A DNA stretch of 43,031 nt from Negativicutes bacterium. GTDB taxonomy: Bacteria; Bacillota; Negativicutes; Veillonellales; Veillonellaceae. Below, in pieces: positions 8,922-17,838 of this stretch (position 1 is its first letter; each line of letters opens with the position of its first letter). The translations under genes and the position numbers were made by a program. Below the pieces are notes generated by a model, which was not told the DNA's origin, did no database searches, and saw only the letters and a program-made list of their open reading frames with translations. The DNA is taken from contig SAAC01000008.1 in assembly GCA_009929605.1 (NCBI GenBank), positions 1-43,031 of the forward strand, read 5' to 3'.

Positions 8922-9575
8922 ATGAAAAAAATTAAACGTATTTTCTCATGTGTAGCTCTTGGTCTTGCATTAATTACGGCGACTGCGTGTGGCAGTCAAC
9001 AAGCAGCCGTGGATGCGAAAACAGTGAATGCTGAATCTGCTAACAAAATGCCAAACTTTACGAGTGAACCAATCGCGGATGAATATGCAGTGTTTAACAC
9101 GAACTACGGGACTTTCAAAGTGCGCCTCTATGGTTCCAAAACACCAATTACAGTTAAAAATTTCGAGTACCTTGTGAAAAAAGGTTATTATGATAATTTA
9201 GTGTTCCACCGCGTTATTGAAGGGTTCATGATCCAAGGTGGGGATCCTAATGGCAATGGCACAGGTGGTCCTGGTTATGCGATTCCAGACGAATTTGTGA
9301 AAGATTTGCATTTCAACAAAATGGGCGTGTTAGCTATGGCAAACCGTGGTCCCAATACTGGAGGTTCCCAGTTCTTCATTACATTGGGTCCAACAGATTG
9401 GTTAGATAATAAACATACGATCTTTGGTGCCGTTGTACAAGGCATGGATGTGGTTGAAAAAATTGGCAAGGTGAAAACAAACCAACAAGATAAACCAGTG
9501 GAACCTGTAGTAATTAAAGGCATTACATTGGAGCCTATTACCGATGACGCAAGCCAAAACAACACGAAAAAATAA
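8922..9575 (+). CDS. Cyclophilin-type peptidyl-prolyl isomerase, lipoprotein
   Basis: 217 residues. MKKIKRIFSC then a hydrophobic run ending ATAC forms a lipoprotein signal with the lipidated Cys at about residue 23. The cyclophilin domain fills residues 52-205, with FHRVIEGFMIQGGDPNGNG and the MANRGPNTGGSQFFI stretch. It should catalyse prolyl isomerisation in the periplasm, anchored to a membrane. GGGAGA upstream supports the ATG at 8922 over the earlier ATG at 8907. Its 3' end overlaps the GIY-YIG gene by 32 bases. Confidence 0.9.
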   Translation: MKKIKRIFSCVALGLALITATACGSQQAAVDAKTVNAESANKMPNFTSEPIADEYAVFNTNYGTFKVRLYGSKTPITVKNFEYLVKKGYYDNLVFHRVIEGFMIQGGDPNGNGTGGPGYAIPDEFVKDLHFNKMGVLAMANRGPNTGGSQFFITLGPTDWLDNKHTIFGAVVQGMDVVEKIGKVKTNQQDKPVEPVVIKGITLEPITDDASQNNTKK

Positions 9576-10005
9576 ATCTCAAAGTGTTGCTCGAAAAAGT
9601 GCTGCCAAGAAAATGACAGCGTCTAAAATAGAGCCAATGAATCGAGCAACACAAAGTGAGTCACCTAAATCGTCAAAAAAACGTCAAAATAAAACTACAA
9701 AAAATATTGTAGAAGAGAAACGATATTTTACGTATATGGTCCGTTGTGCAGACGACACCTTGTACACTGGTTGGACAACGGATTTACGAAGACGGATGCG
9801 CGCTCATAATGGCAAAATTAAGGGCGGTGCAAAGTACACAAAATCCCGTAGGCCTGTGAAGCTCGTTTGGTTTGATGCATTTGACATCAAGCAGGAGGCA
9901 CAGTCTCGAGAATATGCTGTGAAGCAGCTTTCACGGGAGAAGAAATTAGCATTAAGTGCAAATCTCGATGACGGTGACAAGATTGACGAGGCGAATTCAT
10001 TGTGA
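9544..10005 (+). CDS. GIY-YIG nuclease-superfamily protein with basic N-terminal extension
   Basis: 153 residues. Residues 60-145 form a YhbQ/UPF0213-type GIY-YIG domain: YFTYMVRCADDTLYTGW (GIY and YIG strands), an Arg-rich helix DLRRRMRAHN and a Glu in AQSREYAVKQL that matches the metal-binding Glu. The first ~58 residues are Lys/Ser/Thr-rich and probably disordered or DNA-binding. The start overlaps the cyclophilin gene; later Met codons (9613 and beyond) are possible. Biological role of this family is unsettled. Confidence 0.8.
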   Translation: MTQAKTTRKNKSQSVARKSAAKKMTASKIEPMNRATQSESPKSSKKRQNKTTKNIVEEKRYFTYMVRCADDTLYTGWTTDLRRRMRAHNGKIKGGAKYTKSRRPVKLVWFDAFDIKQEAQSREYAVKQLSREKKLALSANLDDGDKIDEANSL

Positions 10006-10050
10006 ACAATGGGGCCTCGAAAATGTGAATACAAGTCATTGTAAATAATA

Positions 10051-10079
10051 TATAAATCGAATTGTTTCTGTGGTATAAT
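10051..10079 (+). promoter_or_regulatory. Extended -10 promoter for DUF1934-argS-pyrG
   Basis: TGGTATAAT at 10071-10079 is an extended -10 (TG-N-TATAAT) 36 bases before the DUF1934 gene. No good -35 is visible at the expected distance. Confidence 0.45.
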
Positions 10080-10114
10080 GAACTGATAATGTTATGACTG
10101 CAAAGGAGTGAATC

Positions 10115-10597
10115 ATGAAACGCGTATTAGTGTCCGTGAAGAGCGTGCAGCGTGATATGAATGGCGAAGATACCGTGGTGGAATTGATTTCACCAGGCAG
10201 TTTTTATGAAAAAAATGGCGTGCAATATGTGCGTTATGAGGAATCCAGCGTGACGGGTTTGGATGGTGTAAAAACGACAATTAAGATCTACCCTGATTCC
10301 ATCGTGTTGATGCGGACTGGGGCGGTGAATATGCGCCATCAATATATCCGTGGTCAAGAACGCGAAGCCATTTATGAAACACCGTATGGTGATATGCATA
10401 TGGCGGTAAAAACACACGAATTAACCATGAATTTCCCAGAGAAGGGTACATCTGCTGAGGATGGCCTCGTTGGGTTTGTTCATTTAGGATATGACATTTC
10501 TATTCAAGGGGAATGGCAATTTTATAATCAATTAGATATTCATGTACGGGAGGATAAAGAGCATGGACATGAAAGAAATCCTGAAACAAGGAATTGA
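10115..10597 (+). CDS. DUF1934 (YwiB-like) beta-barrel protein
   Basis: 160 residues. KRVLVSVKSVQRDMNGEDTVVEL at the start, the central YEESSVTGLDGVKTTIKI and the late VHLGYDISI...GEWQFYNQLDIHVRE are the DUF1934 pattern, a calycin-like small barrel of unknown role. As in Bacillus, where ywiB precedes argS, it lies directly ahead of argS, here overlapping by 35 bases. The overlap implies translational coupling. AAAGGAG lies before the start. Confidence 0.85.
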   Translation: MKRVLVSVKSVQRDMNGEDTVVELISPGSFYEKNGVQYVRYEESSVTGLDGVKTTIKIYPDSIVLMRTGAVNMRHQYIRGQEREAIYETPYGDMHMAVKTHELTMNFPEKGTSAEDGLVGFVHLGYDISIQGEWQFYNQLDIHVREDKEHGHERNPETRN

Positions 10598-12284
10598 GAC
10601 GGCCTTAGAAAAAACGATTGCCAGTGGGGCATTGCCAGCAGGGGAATACCCAGAAATCGTACTTGAAGTGCCTCCTCAAAAGGAATTCGGCGATTTCTCT
10701 AGTAACATTGCTATGCAATCCGCTCGCGTGGCGCGTCAAAATCCTCGTGCTATTGCTGATGCTCTTGTAGCAAACATGGACTTTGATTGGATTGACCGTG
10801 CTGAGGTAGCTGGTGCAGGCTTCATCAATTTCTTTTTGAAATCTGACATGGTATACGATACGTTGAAAGCCATCCTAGCGGCTGGCGACAATTATGGTGT
10901 ACAACCAACTCGTAGTCAAGACACAGTGCAAGTGGAATATGTGAGTGCAAATCCAACTGGTCCATTACATGTAGGCCATGGTCGTGGCGCGGCCTATGGT
11001 AGTGCATTGGTAAACTTGCTTCGTGCCGCAGGTTTCAACGTACAAGCTGAATATTACATCAATGATGCGGGTAACCAAATTGACAATATGGCGATGTCCG
11101 TAGAGGCGCGATTCCAAGAAATTCAAGGTAAACACCTTGTATTCCCCGATAAAGAAGGCAACATCGAAGGCGAAGTTGGCCCTAATGATATCGTGTTCCC
11201 AGCTAATGGGTACCGCGGTGATGACATTACGGAAACAGCCCAAGCGATTATCGATGAAAAAGGTCTTGAAACATTGAACGCTATGTCCGTTGACGATCGC
11301 GTGGCGATGTTCAAGGAAACAGCATTGCAAGAAAAATTGAAACGTTTAGAGGAAACATTGCGCAATTTCCAAGTGACATTTAACCAATGGTTCAGCGAAC
11401 GTTCCTTGCATGATACAGATGAAATTAAATACGCTGTAGATGAACTTAAAAATCTCGGTGCTATCTATGAAAAGGATGGCGCGTTATGGTTGAATTCTAC
11501 TAAGTACGGCGATGACAAGGACCGCGTTGTTATTCGTGATAATGGTGTTCCTACATATCTAGCAGCGGATATTGCGTACCATCGCAATAAATACGAACGA
11601 GGCTTTAAACAAATGATTAATATCTGGGGTGCTGACCATCATGGTTACGTATGCCGTGTGAAAGCTGCGATGCAGGCCTTTGACTTTGATCCAGATAAAT
11701 TGGAAATCTTGTTATTACAAATGGTGGCATTGTTCCGCGATGGCGAAATGGTGAAATTATCTAAACGTACTGGCGATACAGTAACATTGGACGAATTGAT
11801 TGAAGAGGTAGGTGTAGATGCATCTCGTTACTTCTTCTTGATGCGCTCCTTAGATAGCCAGCTCGATTTTGATATTAACCTTGCTAAATCTCGTAGCAAT
11901 GACAATCCAGTGTATTATATTCAATATGCGCATGCGCGTATTCATAGTATTTATAATCAAGTACGTGACGCAGGCATCAAATTTGGTGAATGGGATGCAG
12001 TTGATTTCAGTCCGTTAACGAGCGAACTAGAGCTTGAGTTAATCAAAAAATTGGCTGAGTATCCAGAAGAAATCACACAATCTGCAGAGCACCGTGCACC
12101 ACATCGCATTGCTCGTTACTTGTACGATTTGGCTAGTATGTTCCATTCATTCTATCGCCAAGGTCGTATTATTGGTGTGGATAGTGAATTGCAACAAGCT
12201 CGTTTGGGCTTGATCACAGCTATTGCCCTTGTACTTCGTCAAGGTTTAGGTATATTAGGTATTTCCGCTCCGGAAAAAATGTAA
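10563..12284 (+). CDS. argS: Arginyl-tRNA synthetase
   Basis: 573 residues, class I synthetase charging tRNA-Arg in the cytoplasm. The arginyl N-terminal domain spans roughly 1-90, and the catalytic HIGH-type motif is HVGH at 136-139 in the family-specific SANPTGPLHVGHGRG. The KMSKS equivalent is MVKLSKR near 400, and the C-terminal DALR anticodon-binding domain starts near HARIHSIYNQ. The ATG at 10563 follows GGGAGG by ten bases; an ATG at 10569 is an alternative. It overlaps the DUF1934 gene and is followed within 12 bases by pyrG. Confidence 0.97.
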   Translation: MDMKEILKQGIETALEKTIASGALPAGEYPEIVLEVPPQKEFGDFSSNIAMQSARVARQNPRAIADALVANMDFDWIDRAEVAGAGFINFFLKSDMVYDTLKAILAAGDNYGVQPTRSQDTVQVEYVSANPTGPLHVGHGRGAAYGSALVNLLRAAGFNVQAEYYINDAGNQIDNMAMSVEARFQEIQGKHLVFPDKEGNIEGEVGPNDIVFPANGYRGDDITETAQAIIDEKGLETLNAMSVDDRVAMFKETALQEKLKRLEETLRNFQVTFNQWFSERSLHDTDEIKYAVDELKNLGAIYEKDGALWLNSTKYGDDKDRVVIRDNGVPTYLAADIAYHRNKYERGFKQMINIWGADHHGYVCRVKAAMQAFDFDPDKLEILLLQMVALFRDGEMVKLSKRTGDTVTLDELIEEVGVDASRYFFLMRSLDSQLDFDINLAKSRSNDNPVYYIQYAHARIHSIYNQVRDAGIKFGEWDAVDFSPLTSELELELIKKLAEYPEEITQSAEHRAPHRIARYLYDLASMFHSFYRQGRIIGVDSELQQARLGLITAIALVLRQGLGILGISAPEKM

Positions 12285-13907
<1,623 letters not shown>

Positions 13908-13918
13908 TTTTATAAACC

Positions 13919-13992
13919 GATAGGACCTATACCTTATCTCGACTCGGCTAGAGGGAACCTCTAAGCTCGCTCGACAAGGTATAGGTCCTATC
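13919..13992 (+). terminator. Long hairpin after pyrG carrying the conserved tip module (copy A)
   Basis: A 17-bp perfect stem (GATAGGACCTATACCTT, 13919-13935, with 13976-13992) encloses the module CTCGGCTAGAGG-GAA-CCTCTAAGCTCGC, which has its own TAGAGG/CCTCTA stem. No T-run follows directly, so it may stabilise or punctuate RNA rather than terminate strongly. Five further copies of the module are listed in this window. Confidence 0.65.
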
Positions 13993-14034
13993 TTGCTTTA
14001 AATACAATTTTTGTGATCTGGCGATTCGTGGGGC

Positions 14035-14064
14035 TAGAGGGGACCTCTAAGCTCGCTCCGATGA
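14035..14064 (+). repeat. Conserved hairpin module, copy B
   Basis: GGGGCTAGAGGGGACCTCTA followed by AAGCTCGCTCCGA repeats the tip of the pyrG hairpin about 80 bases downstream. Here the long outer stem is missing or degenerate. It lies directly before the decayed ahpC copy. Confidence 0.6.
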
Positions 14065-14112
14065 TTGGTGTTTTTGGTCTCTTTTGTTTTTTCCTTTGAT
14101 ACTATTTTTTTA

Positions 14113-14602
14113 GAGCTAGTGATTACGTTCGCAAGTCATCTCAAATCGATTTAAATAGTGAAGGTGCGCCTGTAGGTCTGTGATTGATTTTAATTTCGGC
14201 GTCACTGTAAAGATGGCGTTACAAGCTGTATATGCTGAATTGCAAGAGGCTGGGGTAGAAGTGTATGCGGTGGCTGTTGATTCTGAATATTCCCATAAGG
14301 CCTGGGCTGATGCAGTTGAGGACATAGGTCGCATTCAATATCCAATGGTAGCGGATCAAACACATGCATTGGCAGAATTCTTTGGCGTATATAATGCCAA
14401 AACTGGACGCTCTAGTCGAGCTACTTTCATCGTAGATCCAAAGGGCATTATCCAAGCCATTGAGATTAATAATAATCCTATTGGTCGTTCTACAGAGGAG
14501 TTAATTCGCAAGGTGAAAGCCGCGCAATTAATTGAGGCACATGGTGATCATGTATGCCCAGCGAATTGGAAACCTGGCGATGCAGGGTTGAAACGTAAAT
14601 AA
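14113..14602 (+). pseudogene. Decayed ahpC-like peroxiredoxin copy without the peroxidatic cysteine
   Basis: The open part (14180-14602, 140 codons) aligns without gaps to residues 53-170 of the intact AhpC at 15150. It keeps the resolving Cys in HGDHVCPANWKPG (Cys126 of the frame). The first third, including FTFVCPTE with the peroxidatic Cys, is lost. Upstream DNA still resembles the 5' end of ahpC (for example ACGTTCGCAAG...AAATCGA near 14124-14149) but with short deletions and frame changes. No ribosome binding site fits the ATG at 14180. If translated, the product could not reduce peroxide by the usual mechanism. Confidence 0.7.
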
Positions 14603-14782
14603 AAATACTAATTGATGAAGATATAACGATATACCTATTTAGAATCCTAGTAACTAGACTGGTAGAAACATTGTTTAGGATATCATTTTATTGATGTAGT
14701 TCTTTAATCATAATTGCGATACATTATAATACATAGAATAAGTAATATTAGTGTATTGCTTGGTGCATGTGGAGGTATGAGT

Positions 14783-14911
14783 ATGGAGGTCTATGAAGAT
14801 CTTTCTTTTGAAAGTGAAGTGTATCTTAAATTGAAAGAAGCCGAAAGTAAAACTGAGCTAAATAAAGCGGGGTATACTACTAGTGAATTATTAGAATCAT
14901 TAAAGCTATAA
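14783..14911 (+). CDS. Small acidic protein resembling the C-terminal half of a RelB-type antitoxin
   Basis: 42 residues (MEVYEDLSFESEVYLKLKEA then ESKTELNKAGYTTSELLESLKL). The start follows GGAGG by seven bases; another ATG at 14777 is too close to that site. The charged helix (VYLKLKEAE) plus short tail resembles the toxin-binding end of RelB/DinJ-like antitoxins, but no DNA-binding half and no toxin gene are adjacent. It could be a remnant or an unrelated short protein. A terminator follows at 14954. Confidence 0.45.
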   Translation: MEVYEDLSFESEVYLKLKEAESKTELNKAGYTTSELLESLKL

Positions 14912-14953
14912 GTTCTTTGATTTCAATATAATTGAATAGAAATTTACAATAAG

Positions 14954-14997
14954 AGGCCGAGCTGAGTCATATATTACATATGTCCACCGGCCTTTTA
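14954..14997 (+). terminator. Terminator after the antitoxin-like gene
   Basis: AGGCCG (14954-14959) pairs with CGGCCT (14988-14993), an inner CATAT/ATATG pair extends the fold, and TTTATTG follows. Confidence 0.6.
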
Positions 14998-15037
14998 TTG
15001 TATAAAAATGATATATCGAAAAATATAAAAATAGTTC

Positions 15038-15066
15038 TTGCAATATGTATTGATATTTGTTATTAT
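15038..15066 (+). promoter_or_regulatory. Promoter of ahpC
   Basis: TTGCAA, a 17-base spacer, then TATTAT, about 84 bases before the ahpC start. No convincing PerR box was seen around it. Confidence 0.6.
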
Positions 15067-15149
15067 ATAGACAAAGGTAGATATGGTTCTACTAACACAG
15101 TCTTAAAATTAAATTTTAGTTGCTATATGAATGATAAGGAGGCCCTATA

Positions 15150-15713
15150 ATGGCTATTATTGGACAAGAAATTCCTGATTTTTCCGTACAAGCGTTCCGC
15201 AACCCTGAAATCGAAACAGTAACAAAACAAGATGTTCTTGGTAAATGGTCTGTATTCGTATTCTATCCAGCAGATTTCACATTCGTGTGCCCTACTGAAT
15301 TAGAAGACGTTCAAAATAACTATGCAACATTGCAAGCAGCTGGTGTTGAAGTGTACTCCGTATCCGTTGATTCAGAGTTCGTTCACAAAGCTTGGGCTGA
15401 TGCATCTCCTAGCATTGGCAAAATCCAATACCCAATGATCGCTGACCAAAAACATGAATTGGCTGATTTCTTTGGTGTATTTGATGAAAGCTCCGCTCGT
15501 GCATACCGTGGTACTTTCGTAGTTGATCCTCAAGGTATCGTTCAAACTGCAGAAATCCACAACATGGGTATCGGTCGTTCCGCTGATGAATTAGTTCGTA
15601 AAGTACAAGCGGCTCAATTCGTAGCCCAACATGGTGATCAAGTATGTCCTGCACGTTGGAAACCAGGTGCTGATACTTTGAAACCAGGTTTGGATCTTGT
15701 AGGTAAACTATAA
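15150..15713 (+). CDS. ahpC: Alkyl hydroperoxide reductase subunit C, 2-Cys peroxiredoxin
   Basis: 187 residues. Peroxidatic Cys47 lies in FYPADFTFVCPTE and resolving Cys166 in HGDQVCPARWKPG, so this is a typical 2-Cys AhpC that reduces hydrogen peroxide and organic peroxides in the cytoplasm. AAGGAGG before the ATG and a strong promoter suggest high expression. No ahpF reductase gene is adjacent, so the electron donor must be encoded elsewhere. A decayed second copy lies 550 bases upstream. Confidence 0.95.
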   Translation: MAIIGQEIPDFSVQAFRNPEIETVTKQDVLGKWSVFVFYPADFTFVCPTELEDVQNNYATLQAAGVEVYSVSVDSEFVHKAWADASPSIGKIQYPMIADQKHELADFFGVFDESSARAYRGTFVVDPQGIVQTAEIHNMGIGRSADELVRKVQAAQFVAQHGDQVCPARWKPGADTLKPGLDLVGKL

Positions 15714-15724
15714 TCCAACCATAA

Positions 15725-15759
15725 CTATACAGGCTAACCTCCTCAATGCGCCTGTATAG
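15725..15759 (+). terminator. Hairpin directly after ahpC
   Basis: CTATACAGGC pairs with GCCTGTATAG (10 bp) with a 15-base loop. No T-run follows, so it may serve as a 3' stabiliser or weak terminator. A short tandem of ACTCAAACT-like units lies just beyond (15765-15795). Confidence 0.5.
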
Positions 15760-15813
15760 GAACATCAACTCAAACTTAACTCAAACTCAACTTAAAAAAA
15801 CAATTCAAATTAC

Positions 15814-15845
15814 CGTGCACACTTTGGTCTAAAAGGGTGTGCACG
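15814..15845. other. Second hairpin in the ahpC-regulator intergenic region
   Basis: CGTGCACAC pairs with GTGTGCACG (9 bp) around a 14-base loop. It has no T-run and its role is unclear. It sits between the ahpC hairpin and the terminator at 15933 in a 430-base gap without genes. Confidence 0.4.
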
Positions 15846-15932
15846 ACAAACTCTCTCATATATGCGAGCACCTCCCTCATATTGCTCGTATATAAAACAA
15901 AACCTCAATACAACTACAAACTATTACAACAG

Positions 15933-15966
15933 AAAGCCCTAGCTGCCCTTACAGCTAGGGCTTTTG
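15933..15966 (+). terminator. Rho-independent terminator downstream of ahpC
   Basis: AAAGCCCTAGCTG pairs with CAGCTAGGGCTTT (13 bp) around a six-base loop, ending in TTTTG. Confidence 0.7.
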
Positions 15967-16019
15967 CTGTTGTTTAAAGCCCAAACTTTATATTACTTTA
16001 AAAAGATAGGAGATAACTC

Positions 16020-16048
16020 TTGCATTTTTTTGATTCATATTCTATAAT
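16020..16048 (+). promoter_or_regulatory. Promoter of the Rrf2 regulator-cysK unit
   Basis: TTGCAT, a 17-base spacer and a perfect TATAAT, about 95 bases before the regulator start. Confidence 0.7.
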
Positions 16049-16056
16049 GGAATCAA
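16030..16056. promoter_or_regulatory. Candidate Rrf2/CymR operator over the -10
   Basis: TTGATTC and GAATCAA form a perfect 7-bp inverted repeat with 13 bases between (20 bases centre to centre, two DNA turns), straddling the TATAAT. Position and symmetry suit autorepression by the dimeric regulator encoded next. Confidence 0.5.
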
Positions 16057-16142
16057 TCCCTATTGAAATAAAAGGTTTTAGTCGAAGGGCTTTATATATG
16101 TGCAGATTCTACTATGATTGTCTTTCATAGAAAGGAAATAAA

Positions 16143-16592
16143 ATGAGGATTTCTACTAAAGGTCGCTATGCGTTGATGGTATTGCTAGATTTGGCAGAAC
16201 AAGCTAGTGACAAGCCAGTATCCTTACGATCCGTAGCAGAACGTCAGGGTATTTCTGAAAAATATTTAGAAGGTATTGTTGCTCGTTTGAGCACAGCTAA
16301 ATTGGTGGATAGTATTCGCGGTAAGTATGGTGGATATAAACTTTCAAAAGCCCCAAAAGAATATACAGTTATGGAGGTATTGTTAGCTACAGAGGAATCT
16401 ATGGCTATCATCGCTACATTGGATGAAGGTGTTTCCACAGATACGGTAATTAGTGAAAAAACAGTTGGTTTCTGGGCAGGCCTGCAAAATTACATCCACG
16501 ACTATTTAGAAGGGGTCACATTGCAAGATATTATTGATGGGACCTATGCAAAATTAGATTCTAAATACGATAACTGGGATGGCTCTATTTAA
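16143..16592 (+). CDS. Rrf2-family transcriptional regulator, CymR-like
   Basis: 149 residues. MRISTKGRYALMVLLDLAEQ and the winged-helix recognition segment SLRSVAERQGISEKYLEGIV are classic Rrf2. The protein contains no cysteine at all, so it cannot bind an Fe-S cluster like IscR or NsrR. That matches CymR, the cysteine-metabolism repressor that in Bacillus and Staphylococcus works as a complex with CysK. The next gene is cysK, 51 bases away, strengthening the call. It is probably autoregulated through the dyad over its -10. Confidence 0.85.
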   Translation: MRISTKGRYALMVLLDLAEQASDKPVSLRSVAERQGISEKYLEGIVARLSTAKLVDSIRGKYGGYKLSKAPKEYTVMEVLLATEESMAIIATLDEGVSTDTVISEKTVGFWAGLQNYIHDYLEGVTLQDIIDGTYAKLDSKYDNWDGSI

Positions 16593-16643
16593 TACATCGT
16601 TTATGTACAATAGTTCAAACTATAGAGAAAAGGAGAACTTATT

Positions 16644-17579
16644 ATGTCTAATATAAAAAAATCTTTCGTAGAATTAATTGGTAACACACCTTTATTGGCA
16701 GCTACTCGTTTTGGTGCAAAACATGAGGCAAAAGCTAATATTTTAGCTAAATTGGAATACTTCAACCCAGGTGGTTCTGTAAAAGACCGTATCGCAGCAG
16801 CAATCATTCAAAACGCTATCCAATCTGGCGAATTACAACCAGGTGGTACCATCGTAGAAGCTACTTCTGGTAACACGGGTATTGGCTTATCCGCAGTAGG
16901 CGCAGCCCTTGGTTTCAAAGTTATCATTGTAATGCCTGAAACAATGTCCATAGAACGTCGCAAATTGATGATCGGCTACGGTGCACAATTAGTGTTGACT
17001 GATGGTTCCCTTGGTATGAAAGGCGCGATTGCGAAAGCAAAAGAAATCGTAACTGCTACTGCAGGCGCTATCGAAGCAGGTCAATTCGTTAATCCAGCAA
17101 ACCCTAAAGTTCACTATGAAACTACGGGTCCTGAAATCTGGAGAGACACAGACGGTACTGTAGATATCTTTGTATCTGGTGTTGGTACTGGTGGTACATT
17201 GACTGGTACAGGTCGTTTCTTGAAAGAACAAAACCCTGGTGTAAAAGTAGTAGCTGTAGAGCCTAAAGACTCTTCCGTGTTGTCTACTGGCAAACCAGGT
17301 CCTCATAAAATCCAAGGTATCGGCGCTGGTTTCATTCCTGATACATTAGATACAAACTTGTATGATGAAATCATCACTGTGGAAAATGAGGATGCATTCC
17401 ATACAGCACAAGACTTCGGGCATCAAGAAGGTGTACTCGTTGGTATTTCTTCTGGTGCGGCTTTGTGGGCGGCAGCTGAACTGGCTAAACGTCCAGAGAA
17501 CGAAGGAAAAAATATCGTAGTTATCCTTCCTGATACTGGTGAAAGATATCTTTCCACTGCACTATTCCCTGAAGCTTAA
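16644..17579 (+). CDS. cysK: Cysteine synthase A (O-acetylserine sulfhydrylase)
   Basis: 311 residues, a fold-type II PLP enzyme making cysteine from O-acetylserine and sulfide. PLP lysine is Lys47 in NPGGSVKDR, the substrate loop is TSGNTG (74-79), the phosphate-binding loop is GTGGTLTG near 180, and GISSGAALWAA lies near the C-terminus. AAAAGGAGA precedes the ATG. It follows the CymR-like gene, and CysK may also act as that regulator's partner. A long terminator follows. Confidence 0.95.
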   Translation: MSNIKKSFVELIGNTPLLAATRFGAKHEAKANILAKLEYFNPGGSVKDRIAAAIIQNAIQSGELQPGGTIVEATSGNTGIGLSAVGAALGFKVIIVMPETMSIERRKLMIGYGAQLVLTDGSLGMKGAIAKAKEIVTATAGAIEAGQFVNPANPKVHYETTGPEIWRDTDGTVDIFVSGVGTGGTLTGTGRFLKEQNPGVKVVAVEPKDSSVLSTGKPGPHKIQGIGAGFIPDTLDTNLYDEIITVENEDAFHTAQDFGHQEGVLVGISSGAALWAAAELAKRPENEGKNIVVILPDTGERYLSTALFPEA

Positions 17580-17591
17580 TAGATAAAATTA

Positions 17592-17671
17592 CAAACTCCC
17601 CAGATATACTTCTGGCCTCCGGAACGCCTAACGGTGTAATGTCGGCTGCGAAGTATATCTGGGGAGTTTTT
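17592..17671 (+). terminator. Very long terminator hairpin after cysK
   Basis: AAACTCCCCAGATATACTTC pairs with GAAGTATATCTGGGGAGTTT (20 bp), followed by TT. The 38-base tip (GC-rich, with CCGG/ACGG-type pairs) differs from the CTCGGCT module found in the other long hairpins here. Confidence 0.85.
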
Positions 17672-17838
17672 GCTTTACTAGTGCGCTTTAGGGGATAGTG
17701 GCTATGTAGAGTATCTACCATCGGTGTCAGGATGGATGAACTACGTGGGGCGTGGAGGACTGGGGTGGAGATGTACGGTGATTAGGGGGCCGAGGCATGG
17801 CTATATCGTTCTACGTGGGCACCTTTGGAGGTGAGCAG

